Assembly: GCA_026182355.1 (NCBI GenBank)
Contig: JAPFBL010000572.1
Coordinates: forward strand, 213,667 to 277,666
From: Hermatobates lingyangjiaoensis
Lineage: Eukaryota > Arthropoda > Insecta > Hemiptera > Hermatobatidae
DNA length: 64,000 nucleotides
Direction: 5' to 3'
The stretch's first letter is position 1. Each line of letters begins with the position of its first letter. Positions 45,541-55,965 of the stretch are shown piece after piece. Made by a program: the position numbers and the translations under genes. The notes beneath the pieces were generated by a model that worked only from the letters and a program-made list of their open reading frames with translations, was not told the DNA's origin and made no database searches.

Positions 45541-46544
45541 CAAAGATGGATGCAATCTAAACCTTCTTATATATTGTTGTTTTACGTTTCCATCCAGAAT
45601 TAATCAAAAACAATTGAAATAATTTAAACCTATATTAAGTTAAAATCCTGAACAAACTAAAGAATATTAAATGAAACTAAATGTTATTTTGCATAAATAA
45701 TTCAACAGTATCTTCTCAACAATAACACTTAAAATTTGTTCATTTCTACTATTTAGAGCTAAAATATAAATTACGTCAATATTTATTATCAAATTTAATG
45801 AAGAGAATTAATTGATAGTGAATTCGCTGAGGTTGAAATAAATGTTACAAATTCATTGTTCATTTCATTTGCCTTAGGACAAATAACCAGGAAAGTAAAA
45901 CATCTGCTAACCAATACCATTTTAATATAAATTATTTGAAATTAATTTCTATCAGGTTGTATTTGTTATAAAACTGATAATATATCCTAAATTTAATGAA
46001 TTTTTAATAAAGCGGAAATGGCTCATTTGTTATTTTTTGATTGCTTCAAATTAAAACTTATGTTCCGTACGATTAAGGGTAATTTACTTAGGTAAGTTAT
46101 GAATACTGAATCATAGAATTGAATGCAATTATGATACAAATGTTTTATTAAACGGCTTTGTTCGAGTGGAAATTATTATCATTACTCCTTACATATTCAA
46201 ATCAAGTAAGATATACCATTAGCTGTTCTTGTAAACAACTGATTGCTTTGTTTAAACTGTTTTACCATTTGGTCATATTTCATTCTGTATTGATTGAATA
46301 AGAGGTTTGCAGTTTCAATTGTAAAATATCGTACAAAAAAGCAGAGCAGATCAATAGTGTCTCAAGTACAATATCTCATCCAAAGGCAAGACATTGTATC
46401 CTGAAATTGATCAAGTTAAAAAGTATTTATATTAAATTAATGATTTAGGTAGCTTTTAAAATAAGTAGGTTACTTGATATTTTTATTGGTCTATCTAAAC
46501 ACCGAAAAATGTTCAAAATCTCAAACACTAATGTAACAAATACA
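45541..46544. other. Unassigned AT-rich DNA
   Basis: No gene or repeat recognised. Confidence 0.4.
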
Positions 46545-46760
46545 AAACAGGTTTTTTCAGGATTAGGCACAAAATTAATTACTCCAGATAACTTGCCGAC
46601 GTTTCGTCGAATACAAAGTAAGTTTTTTGAGGATGAGGTCCAAAATTAATTATATTACTCGTCGACGTTCGTCAAAAACTGTTCAAAATTTTCAAGGCTA
46701 AAAACGGAATTTTTACTCTGCGAAATGTCGGCGAGTAATCTGGAGTAATTAATTCTGAAT
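46545..46760. repeat. Inverted family H repeats
   Basis: AAAATTAATTACTCCAGATA with GCCGACGTTTCGTCGAA on the left is mirrored by TGCGAAATGTCGGCGAGT and TCTGGAGTAATTAATTCT on the right. An internal partial copy lies near 46640-46680. GAAACGUC/GGC (minus strand, left arm) has the palindromic ACGU helix III and a C at position 17, but no CUGANGA box survives. Confidence 0.6.
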
Positions 46761-46779
46761 ATAATTATCATAAATCACA

Positions 46780-47140
46780 TTTTTTTTTTTCACTCCACAC
46801 ACCATATAGCATACATCGAATACTTCTAAACGCTACATACAAAAGACAAACCATACCTTCACATGCACTTTCATCGTTAACTATACAGACCCAAGAATAC
46901 ACGGGTGCCTATAAAAAGAAAGTGTCACACACATATACCATTTACAGGAACTTGTGCGCCTGCACCACAGACCACATACATTCACACAACCATACACAGT
47001 CACTTACACGTATCACAGAGCATACCTCAAACACATAGACGTTCACATACTCATAACAAACAGAAACACAAAATACATCGAATATACAAAATATATATAT
47101 GCAAAAACTATATGCCATACACAGGTACTTCCCCTATATC
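46780..47140. repeat. CA-rich degenerate tract
   Basis: Repeated CACACA, ACATAC and ACATACAC motifs produce a histidine- and threonine-rich frame without meaning. Confidence 0.6.
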
Positions 47141-47311
47141 AATTGTAACATCTTGGTCACTTGAGTTACTTTCCTGCTCCAATATTATTCTCCTATTATT
47201 CTGTCTATTTATCTATATCCAAAATATTAAACCCAAATTAGAAAAGGTGAAAAACAGTTAAAATTCCTAAGTAATAACAGGAAAAAAATATAACTTCGAC
47301 ACTAAGACAGT

Positions 47312-47565
47312 TAGGGGATTTCAGAAATACGTTCCCAACACAAAAAAAGTTTTATATGAAAATTAATAAAGCGTTTCTAACACGTAGTGTTCTTCTTCAG
47401 TTTTACATCCAAAAAAACCTGAACTTAGATGTAAACCTGAAGAAGAACTCAAAGTGTTAGAAACGCTATGTTGATATCATATTAAAAAATTTTGTGTGAG
47501 ACGTAATTTTTGAAATTTCCAATATGAATAAATACCACACTATAACAGATTGCACAAGTAATAAA
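47312..47565. repeat. Inverted pair of family E terminal repeats
   Basis: Left minus arm at 47312-47408, right plus arm at 47430-47520. The shared edge ACCACACTATAACAGATTGC continues to 47565. The plus arm has CUGAAGA at 47437, helix II GAACU..AGUGUUA (weakened), GAAA, then CGCU. Confidence 0.7.
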
Positions 47566-48570
47566 TTAAGACTCAGGCAGTTTTCAAGATAAGTGAGAGG
47601 TTGTACAAGTCTTGATATCTTTATTAATGCGCATTTTTTTATCATTAATGACTCTCCGTTTCCCATTAAATATGGCTCATTTTCTACTAATGTCAATGAC
47701 AAACCGAAATATATCATACAATAGGCCGAAAAAACGAACAATGAATGCCGGCTGTTGAAATGTAAAATTGGCTTTTAAGTGGTTCTTCGATACTTATTAT
47801 ATATATTGATATCTAAATTTATACATTAAGTCTATCTTTCACGTTATAATATTTTATATTTTTTCCTTCAAATATATATATATATCTCTTTTATCATGAA
47901 ATCTCAGCCGTTTACAAAGTAGATGTAATTTAATGTCTCTTAATGGAGCCTTAAATTTATGAAGGCCATTATTTAGTGAAATCAAATATCTGCTACAACC
48001 CTGAATAATGAGTTTATTCTGAGATAGCTTTGTATCCTAAGCAAGTCTTAATTTATAGCTTGGCCTCTAAATCTAATCAAATTCCCTTACCTTATTTTAC
48101 TACTAAGTAATATTGTGTCACATTCGTAAATCTACAACAGTCTCTTCCATCAATCAGAACACCCTCTCTCATTAAAACAACTTTTGTTCCCATTCTTTAA
48201 ACCCTTTTGACCAATTACAGATAATTTCACATTTACTAACGAAAGCATTTATTTCAAACATTTCAAATCTATTTAACAACAAAGGACTTGCTGATTAATC
48301 GAGCAGATGTTTAAAGCTAATAATTCTAAACGCCAAACTTAAAGTGATAAATAATTTTAATTTAGTTTCATCTCATTTTTACTTGTTCTGTTATTTTATT
48401 CTTGTTTTATTTTTACTTGTTGTACACGCATGTGCACACACATACATAGACATACACTCAGAAACAGACAAACATAAATACAAACACTCGCACACACATC
48501 AATATATATGAAGTTATTATACTACAAAGACACACATATTTGTTTTATATACATATATGTATATATATAA
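47566..48570. other. Unassigned AT-rich DNA
   Basis: A CA-rich stretch lies near 48425-48520. Otherwise no signal. Confidence 0.4.
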
Positions 48571-48635
48571 AGATTTCACATAAACACGTGAAACAACAAT
48601 CAATGATCAAACCACAATAAGAAATGGGAAAACAA

Positions 48636-48678
48636 GACTAAGATCTTTCAACCGTAACAAGCGGTCTTCGTCAGAGTC
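48636..48678 (-). ncRNA. Hammerhead-like ribozyme, mirror copy of family A
   Basis: Exact reverse complement of 48704-48746, on the minus strand. Transcription from either side of this locus would give one sense and one antisense core, so a single transcript would fold as a long hairpin rather than as two active cores. Confidence 0.6.
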
Positions 48679-48703
48679 AAAAACCCAACTGAGTTGGGTT
48701 TTT

Positions 48704-48746
48704 GACTCTGACGAAGACCGCTTGTTACGGTTGAAAGATCTTAGTC
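48704..48746 (+). ncRNA. Hammerhead-like ribozyme, family A, best copy
   Basis: Helix I: GACU (48704-48707) pairs with AGUC (48743-48746). Beyond a U-rich internal loop, UGGG pairs with CCCA. CUGACGA at 48708-48714, an extra A, helix II GACCG pairs with CGGUU around CUUGUUA, GAAA at 48733-48736, self-complementary AGAUCU (48736-48741), U17 at 48742 as the predicted cleavage position. A U-rich internal loop in helix I facing a loop on helix II is the layout of tertiary-stabilised type I hammerheads. The loopless helix III would require a dimer. The mirror copy is at 48636-48678. Confidence 0.62.
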
Positions 48747-48797
48747 TTGTTTTCCCATTTCTTATTGTGGTTTGATCATTTATATATATATATATAT

Positions 48798-48844
<47 letters not shown>

Positions 48845-48846
<2 letters not shown>

Positions 48847-48940
48847 GTTGTAGGGTAACAAGCTAATTAAATGGTCTCCACATATAAAAATTCAATCGTA
48901 TAATCAACACGTTTCGAACACGTAGTTTTCTTCTTCAGGC
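48845..48940 (-). repeat. Single family E terminal repeat
   Basis: Minus-strand copy directly beside the (TA)n run ending at 48842. It contains GTCTCCACATATAAAAATTC and the core below. Confidence 0.68.
48905..48940 (-). ncRNA. Hammerhead-like core, family E
   Basis: Minus strand: CUGAAGA (48938-48932), an extra A, helix II GAAAAC..GUGUUC around UAC, GAAA (48915-48912), ACGUGU (self-complementary with one G-U), U17, G1.1 pairing with C2.1. One helix II pair is weakened relative to GAACAC/GUGUUC in related copies. Confidence 0.55.
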
Positions 48941-49189
48941 ATTAACTAAAAATAGAATGTCATCACAGAGTTCTCTATAGTACAAGTGAGTGTTTGTGAT
49001 ACAACTGACTGTGAATAGGATGGAAGTGGGTGAGGGTATGGAGGTACATCTGTTTAATATTGGAAGGCAGGTACATTTCTTTGTTATTTTATTTCCCTAC
49101 TAATCGGGTATCCTTAAGTTTTTAGGTTAAAATCAAACTCTCAAGTGCAAATGTGTCGGTTTTTACTTACAACCATTTTTATAGCCCTA

Positions 49190-49330
49190 TGGCATAAAAA
49201 AGTATATAAAAAAATGAAATTAAAAACACACACTTACAGACTTCTTTGGTTTCGTCAGGAGAGACAAGAGAGGGAAACGAAGCGCACTGACCCAGAGACG
49301 GTTGCAGACAGTATAAAAGTATGTGTATGA
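49190..49330 (-). repeat. Family C relic
   Basis: The minus strand contains CTCTCCTGACGAAACCAAAG, then TCTGTAAGTGTG. Helix II has collapsed. The flank GAAACGAAGCGCACTGACCC matches the family C flank near 58880 and 56585. Confidence 0.55.
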
Positions 49331-49339
49331 ATATATATA

Positions 49340-49451
49340 TAAACTATATTGACACAAAAACACTCAGAAATGAAACAGAAACTCACTACTAGATTTCAAT
49401 GTCATCGTCATATGGAAGATAGAAACGTATCGCTCCGCAGGCAGACAACGA

Positions 49452-49455
<4 letters not shown>
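49340..49455 (-). repeat. Family B relic running into (TA)n
   Basis: The minus strand has CATATGACGATGACATTGAA, with box and helix II changed, and ACACTCAGAAATGAAACAGA on the plus strand. (TA)n follows at 49455-49503. Confidence 0.45.
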
Positions 49456-49502
<47 letters not shown>

Positions 49503-49505
<3 letters not shown>

Positions 49506-49575
49506 TTAGTCTTGTTTTCCCATTTCATATTGTGGTTTGATCATTGATTGTATTTCACACGTTTATGTGAACTCT
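49503..49575 (+). repeat. Right half of a family A repeat
   Basis: Begins abruptly after (TA)n with AGTCTTGTTTTCCCATTTCA, close to the predicted ribozyme cleavage point (before AGTC), and ends in the CACACGTTTATGTG tail hairpin. Confidence 0.65.
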
Positions 49576-49627
49576 TTTTAGTTATATATATATATATATA
49601 TATTATTTATATATATATATATATATA

Positions 49628-49840
49628 TTAAAAGAAACGGTCCAGCGGACTTTTTTAAATAAAATAAATTCAAAACGAAGGAAACACACAGAAAGACACA
49701 GACATAACTCCCATCGATATTTCGACCATCGTCGTCATCAGGAGGTGTGAAGGGCGAAGAGTCCCGCAGGAAGGCACCGCCCTGCCTGCCTGATGTGAGT
49801 TATGTCTGTCTTTCTGTGTGTTTCCTTCGTTTTGAATTTT
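49628..49840. repeat. Inverted family B pair, right core deleted
   Basis: The left minus arm (49628-49743) is nearly identical to 2167-2282, including GAAACGGTCCAGCGGACTTT. The right arm (about 49788-49838) reads CCTGATGTGAGTTATGTCTG. Compared with 2336-2408 it lacks 24 nt holding helix II, GAAA and helix III. The deletion endpoints are two GATG repeats. Confidence 0.75.
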
Positions 49841-49860
49841 ATATATATATATTCGTTTTA

Positions 49861-50148
49861 TTTTATATATATATATTTGGGGAGCAGGCCTTCATTGATA
49901 CAAGTTCTATTAAAACCTATGCCTATTTCCATTTTAACACATTTTTGAATTAATTTTTCAAATTTTTTTACCTCTGGCTTCCATAAGTTCGGGACAATAT
50001 ATTATTATTATTATTATTATTATTTACACGAATAAAAATTTTGGAGAACTGATGTATCTTGTTCCGAACTTGGAAGCCAGAGGTCAGAAAATTTGAAAAA
50101 TTAATTCGAAAATGTGTTTAATGGAAATAGGCATAGGTTTTAATAGAA

Positions 50149-50150
<2 letters not shown>
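49861..50150. mobile_element. Inverted PLE terminal repeats, family K, with tag
   Basis: The minus strand near 49940-49862 reads MEIGIGFNRTCINEGLLPKY and enters (TA)n. The sequence is mirrored at 50070-50150 (GCCAGAGGTCAGAAAATTTG, GGAAATAGGCATAGGTTTTA), where the copy breaks at AATAGAACT straight into (TA)n (50151-50181). An (ATT)n run lies at the centre (50001-50023). Confidence 0.72.
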
Positions 50151-50184
<34 letters not shown>

Positions 50185-50194
50185 TTTTTTCGTT

Positions 50195-50357
50195 CGGAAA
50201 TACATAAATCAAAAGAACACACGTACAGTCTCTTTTAAGAGACTGTATATTGTAACTTATAGTTTATATTGAACTATATATATATATATCGGGAACTGAC
50301 CGAGTCCCGATAAACTTTAGTTTTGTTTGCACATATATATATATATATATATATATA
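50195..50357. repeat. Fragments of families C and D between (TA)n runs
   Basis: ACAGTCTCTTTTAAGAGACTGT at 50216-50237 is a family C arm pair collapsed to its outer ends, with TATTGAACTATATATATA as the edge also seen at 58985. GACCGAGTCCCGATAAACTT (50297-50316) is family D, ending in (TA)n at 50333-50357. Confidence 0.55.
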
Positions 50358-52739
50358 GTTGTAAAGAAAACAGAAGAAGAAATAGTGTTTTGTTAATAAG
50401 ATGAAAAGGAAGAGGATTAATGAGACGGGTGGCGGTGAGGTGTCAGAAGGTCTAAGGTGAGGGTTGAGAAGACCATTAATTCCAGCCTGGCTGAGACCAA
50501 GTGATTGAATTCTACCTCCCAGCTGCACGAGTCTTTCCTAATTACTCAATCCATTCAAATCAGCTTTTCCACAGTATTTCACCTAATACAGGTGCTAATA
50601 GAACAACTCTGGACAAACATTATTAGTTCCAAGTATAATTATATTCATAAATTGATTGATGTATATTATGATTTGAATATTCATTGTTATGATCAGACAC
50701 CCATGCACGGATCCGCAAAAGTAAATTCTAGTTGATATTAACACCATAATTAAGAATATACTGGATTATATACTTTCTATACAAACTATTTAGAAATGAA
50801 AGTTGTACATTCGGGTTAAAATGTTTGACTCAAGTTTTCAACAGAAGAACAGGTTTCATAGGTCTCCTGATTCAAATAATATAAGTTATTATATTATATA
50901 ATATATTATATTATATTATATTATAACACTATATTGGTCTGGCTTTGTGTCATTATTTCAATGTGTGTTTGAACAGAATATATCATGACATTAAAGAATT
51001 ATAATCCCCTAAATTCAAATATAAGTTTCTGCTAACCTTCAGAAGGAATAGTAAACTCCATGTTGTAATTTCACTCTTTCAAGTGATGCTTTATATTTAG
51101 AGAAAAAATCATACAGCATCCCGACAGGGTATCCTGTCAGATCTGATTGTTTTTTTTTCGACTTTTGATTTTTACTTAATGTTTAATGTAAATGCTCAGA
51201 AATTTCCTTCCAAAATAATGGGAAGCCCAGAAATTTCCCTCGATAGCTAAAAATTCAAAGAACTATTGTCTAAAAGTTATAAACGAAATTCAAAGGAGTT
51301 TTGTTTACATTTATATGGATATAAAACAAATGAAAAACCTGCATATATATTAAAATGAAATTAAAGTCAAATTGATCAAATACATGCAAATTTAACAAGA
51401 AAGTATCAATAGTACTGCCGAGAAACAATTATCGCGACCGGAACATATCAGTTACTGTTTTTAATTAGGTAAATGACACTCTGTGGTGTCCACACCAGAT
51501 TTATTCAGTAATGCGTTATTCATGGAGTTTACTTTAGTAACCTCTTCACGTCACTAGGAAATGTTCTACTATGAAAAAAATTGTATGATAAATATAAGGA
51601 ACAAGATGCCTTCAAAAAAAAATTATTGGTATGTTAATTATTCTTAAACTGAGAGGTGTTCTTAAAATAATTGTATTCAGATATGTTCCAGACAGGTTTG
51701 AGCAGTCATATTTGTGACTAGGAACATAATTTCAGTATATTTAGACACTGGGATAGTGTCTAACAATGAAATATTATTCATAAATAATTGAAGAAACCAC
51801 AATGTTTTTAATGGTACCTGTTGAAAAAAACCCATGAATGAACTTGCCAGAAAGTTTCTTGAAAAATAATTATGTTCAATTTTGTCAATATTGCAACGTT
51901 TCAAATTGATGTAATCGGAGAACTTTTGAAATATAGAAGTAGAAGTAAACTCTATGATATAGAATTTTCAAAGTAACATAGACATACGAATCAAATGAAT
52001 ATTTGTCATTTGTATGAATAAATAAATACAAATCTATTGTGTATCAACTAATACTGCATCAGTTACTAAATGTTTTATAAGTTTTTCTTTTCGAAGAAAA
52101 TATTTAAATAATGGACCTATAGCTGAGGGGGCTGTATAGCTTTGAAATTTCAACATTTCAGCGACACTGTTTTTCTGATTACTTGGCAATTCTAAACAGA
52201 ACAAGAGTATTATTAAACATAGTATAAAAATATATTTAAAAAAAATAATATAATTTGAAATATTGATGAGTTACATGACATATTACTGATACTAACGAGT
52301 AGAGGATGCAAACTGAAGCACAATTGCAAGGAAGAGAGTAGAGATGCTGCATTGTAGTACTGCCATAATCATATCATCTATGTTTAGATTGACAGGTCTT
52401 TGGTTTAATTGTCTAGTTTTCCCAACCTTACGAACAATATTCCTTTTTAACCTGATTCCCATCTTTTACTTTGGTAGACAGCTAAGTGGCTGTAACTTTA
52501 TATACTCTCAAGATGCACCCCAGTGAGTTTATTTAAATTACGTTCAAGTTACTAAAACAGTTAAACATTTTAAATCACCAGTTAGAAACTCACGAGTTCC
52601 GTAAACATAGTAAACTTTAGCATTAATCGGTCTAATGAACATCTACTACCCGCATTTATATACCAATATGTTCAAATGTACCACTATTTTTTCTGTTCAT
52701 ATGAAAATGTGTACAGTGTCACGAGTTCATTCATACTAG
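50358..52739. other. Unassigned AT-rich DNA
   Basis: A GC-richer block at 50390-50530 abuts a (TA)n run, and its minus strand reads GRIQSLGLSQAGINGLLNPH. It may be the 3' end of another retroelement but is not recognised. The rest holds no signal. Confidence 0.35.
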
Positions 52740-52925
52740 ACAGTTGTTGTTAAAATCAATAGACTATTTTCTTATAAAAAATCTTTAATGTAATACTTGG
52801 GTTTTCTGTTCCAAAATTTTAAACTTCTACCTATGAAAAATGTTTTAAATAAAAACCGAAATGTTGGCAATGGGAGTTTAATTTGAACCTGACTGACCGA
52901 GTCGTGATAAACTTTAATATTGTTT
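52740..52925 (+). repeat. Family D terminal repeat
   Basis: ATTCATACTAGACAGTTGTT, GTTTTAAATAAAAACCGAAA and GTTGGCAATGGGAGTTTAAT appear in the same order as at 13600-13810. A second family D start lies at 53165-53290 with TTGAAGAC, GG..CC, GAAACG, a decayed ribozyme-like core. Confidence 0.62.
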
Positions 52926-52944
52926 CTATTTCGCGGTTGATACT

Positions 52945-53056
52945 TTTATAAATATTTATATTTGTATAAGTTGGCAGTAGATCTTCATCCAAGCATACAT
53001 TGTTGAAAAGCAGAGCAGATTCTGCATTCACGACTTTTTTAAGTAGATGTTCTTTT
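52945..53056 (-). pseudogene. PLE N-terminal tag relic
   Basis: The minus strand reads EHLLKKVVNAESALLFNNVC, then LDEDLLPTYTNINIYKSI. The tag is well conserved, but here only a short AT stretch, not a long (TA)n, follows YTNI. Confidence 0.7.
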
Positions 53057-53727
53057 TTCCTAATTACACTTCTATGTTACAGAGGCAATGCTAATATGTG
53101 TCAAAGTTTATTTTAAGTGTAATCTGTCTTGCCGAACCGTTTTTCGTTTATCACTATATATATATTTATAGTGTCCCATGTTCATTCAAACTAGACAGTT
53201 GTTGAAATCCACAGACTATTTGAAGACGGAAAGATAACCGAAACGATCGAGAATTGTAACTTTTTTGTTTTCTAGTGATAACTTTAATTATATATATACA
53301 TATGAAGATCTACTTTTATATTATATAACATTGTATATATTGCCTATTATATATTCATCATCTTAATATATCATATTAATACTGAATTATACCTATAAGG
53401 ATAAAATATCTTAAAAATGGTAACAATTAGATGATACATCTGAACAGCAAATTCTAAAAAAGTGTTTTTTAATTTAATTCCTTTTTTTAAGAGATAGTGT
53501 AATGTTATGATCATAGCGAAGAGTGGTCTGTGGTACATGCGCACTAGGTGGCATTTTGGTAAGAGTTGGTCTAACAATTTCATTAAGTTATGTTGGGTTG
53601 CAGTGGCAGTCCAACGAGAAAGCACATAGAGGACAAACGTTATTTGATTATGGAAGAGTAGGTGAACCCTAAATTGTTTTAGTTCTAAGCTATTTGACGG
53701 TCGATACATACTTCAATTTAAACGAAT
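53057..53727. other. AT-rich DNA with a family D relic
   Basis: Apart from the relic at 53165-53290, nothing recognised. The 112-codon minus frame at 53371-53709 has no family signature. Confidence 0.4.
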
Positions 53728-53940
53728 TAAAAGGAAGGTGGCACACAGATAGACAAAGGAAAAATTCACTTCTATATTTCGATGATCGTCGTCATCAGGA
53801 GACGCAGAGTCCCACAGGATGTCTATTCTGCCTCGGCTGCCCTGCCTTCTTACGGGACTCTGCGCCTCCTAATAACGACGATCGTCGAAATATAGAAGTG
53901 AGTTATTCCTTTGTCTATCTGTATGCTACCTTCCTTTGAA
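53728..53940. repeat. Inverted pair of family B variant repeats
   Basis: Arms of about 85 nt (53728-53813 minus, 53853-53940 plus) share AAGGAAGGTGGCACACAGAT, CACTTCTATATTTCGATGAT and GACGCAGAGTCCC. The minus arm keeps CTGATGA and GAAA with helix III AUAU and A17. The plus arm has CTAATAA, so only its helix II (GAC/GUC) is good. Confidence 0.75.
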
Positions 53941-53992
53941 TTTGTTGTTACTTAAAAGTCCTAAATACTAATCTAATTATCTAATGTTACAT

Positions 53993-54092
53993 ATTTTGTC
54001 ATATGTAACTTTCGTCATATGGAACTTTCGTCATACATATATATAATTTTTGTCATATGTAAGTTTCGTCATATGTAACTTTCGTCATTTCT
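53993..54092 (+). repeat. Minisatellite, 16-17 bp unit
   Basis: TTTCGTCATATGTAACTT-type units repeat about five times, with a short TA insertion after the second. Confidence 0.75.
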
Positions 54093-54121
54093 ATCTAATT
54101 ACTGTATATATATTTATATAT

Positions 54122-54511
54122 ATCAATGATCAATCGACAATAAGAAAATAGGAAAACAGGACCAAGATCTTTCAACCGTAAAAAGCGGTCTTCGTTAGAG
54201 TCAAAAACCCAACTGGAACACTAGATACAGAAAACATGTGGTGAGGAGTTGAGAAGAGTGGGAGGGAAGAGTGGTATTTTAAAAGGGTGAAAGAGCAGGA
54301 AAGGACTAATGTCCAGAAAGGGATGTTTGGGGAAACAAAGGAGTACAGTAAGAAAAAGTAAAAAACTATCCGCTAGCTGTCAACCCTCTTTGAAGAGGCT
54401 CTGACGAAGACCGCTTGTTATGGTTGAAAGATCTTGGTCTTGTTTCCCCATTTTCTTATTGTGGTTTGATCATTGATCGTTATTTCACGTTTTTATGTGA
54501 AATTTTTATAT
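54122..54511. mobile_element. Family A PLE 3' end with inverted terminal repeat
   Basis: The minus half (54395-54122) starts at the stop codon context of the endonuclease gene (GAGGGTTGACAGCTAGCGGA) and runs through the 3' UTR and family A core. It is nearly identical to 42480-42735. The plus half (54398-54511) is a family A repeat alone. The copy is thus truncated exactly at the end of the coding region and joined to an inverted terminal repeat. Confidence 0.8.
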
Positions 54512-54514
54512 ATA

Positions 54515-55580
54515 TATAATCTTTAAAAACAGATTATTGATTAGTCTACACTTTCTAAAAATCAGTGGCAAATAAACAAAAAGAATAGTGGAGCATTTGA
54601 GTGTTGCATTTGGGATGGCAGTAACTTATGATTCACCACTCACCCCTGTCGTTGGTGCTGATCGTTTCAGAGAGATCTGTTTGGTGACCTATTATTGGAA
54701 GTAAAAAGCTTTTGTTGAAGATCTTTTGAAATAAATGGCACTGGATTTGGTCAATAGCTGCATATCATGTGACCATAGTTCACATTTGATTTCATTGTCC
54801 TTCAAACATAAACATCACAGTGAATTCATTTTTTGTATAGTATAGCAAGAAATATAGGGACCCCCATTCAATTTTACTCTGATTTTTAAATAGTAAAAAT
54901 AATAATACAAATTGCTGCTAAAATGGATGCAAAGGATATTTCTTTGATATAATGTATATTATTTATAATAGAAATTTTATATAATATCTCACTTATACCA
55001 TCAGCCATATTGAATTTAAATTTCATATAAACATTCTCATAGCAGTTAGTAAAATCAATGACAATAAGGAAAATTTAAATCAGGAAAATCCTCTTTTTTA
55101 AACTTAATTAAACATTTTTAAGAAATTTATATCGTTGAGTATGGCAATGTTACTTTCTCAATCATTCTTGTTTATGAAGCCTACTTCAACACTAAAAACT
55201 AAAATACAAACACACCAACATACATGTCCCATATATCACAATATAATCTTGTACCTTTATTCTAAGGCGAATATACAATATCTTAGACTTGTATGATTAT
55301 TACTAGAAAACTAATTAACAATCCTACTTTCATGTGTTCATACTGAACCGATTTTGATCAAATCTGTACTAAATTATAGTAAAAAAATATAGTCTTCGAA
55401 CAGTACAACTAATTGTTTGTATTACTTGATAAGTGCACTATTATCTAATAAGTAACACAATAAGTTGCCTATTAAACAAAAAATAGCGGTGACACTAACG
55501 AACACAAACACATAAACATACACGCACGCCCTCCACCCTCCAACCATATGAAGTCTTTAAACAAATGAAGACGTTCGTCT
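54515..55580. other. Unassigned AT-rich DNA
   Basis: No coding or repeat signal recognised. Confidence 0.4.
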
Positions 55581-55635
55581 TAGTAACGTAGACATTCGCA
55601 ATGTAGAAGTAGTTACACCGTCATTTTAACTCTTC

Positions 55636-55637
55636 TG

Positions 55638-55674
<37 letters not shown>

Positions 55675-55690
55675 CCAGTGATAAATGGTT

Positions 55691-55725
<35 letters not shown>
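55636..55725. repeat. (CA)n, (TA)n and a short inverted repeat
   Basis: (CA)n at about 55636-55661 and (TA)n at 55661-55675 and 55694-55721. TATCCAGTGATAA occurs on both sides of the second (TA)n run. Confidence 0.8.
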
Positions 55726-55726
<1 letters not shown>

Positions 55727-55834
55727 TCCAGTGATAACCGCTATCTTCAAAGCCTTGTTTAGTTGTAAACTTTCTGCGAAATTCTTTTATTCGATTTCTG
55801 TGATTTTAATCTAAGAATTTGGATAATGTAAGAC

Positions 55835-55873
55835 TAACCTGATGATGACTAAAGAATAGTCGAAAGCTAGTTT
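55835..55873 (+). ncRNA. Hammerhead-like core upstream of a PLE tag
   Basis: CUGAUGA at 55839-55845, an extra U, helix II GACUA (55847-55851) pairs with UAGUC (55857-55861) around AAGAA, GAAA at 55862-55865, palindromic AGCU (55865-55868), A17 at 55869, then GUU. Helix I: AAC before the box pairs with GUU after the cleavage position. All core residues match the hammerhead consensus. It lies about 95 nt before the tag frame, as at 27389. Confidence 0.65.
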
Positions 55874-55965
55874 TTATAAGTAAGTCTTGAAAGTTATGTC
55901 AAATTCTTTATCTGTGATGTTGTTTTCAATATGATTCAGTTCGAAGTGATTCAGCTGTCTTAAAA

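Larger units (their letters stand above)
48571..48780. repeat. Perfect inverted pair of family A terminal repeats
   Basis: 48602-48690 and 48692-48780 are exact reverse complements over 89 nt around a single G at 48691. The left side extends with the family tail (TTTCACATAAACACGTGAAA at 48573). The right side enters (TA)n at 48781-48842 directly after TGATCATT. Every core residue is intact in both arms, so this is the youngest-looking pair in the window. Confidence 0.88.

Noticed and set aside
46905..47261. 118-codon open frame
   Set aside because: It comes from a CA-rich degenerate repeat; the histidine- and threonine-rich product is low complexity.
53371..53709. 112-codon minus-strand frame
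   Set aside because: No motif, AT-biased codons, and no matching copy in the window.
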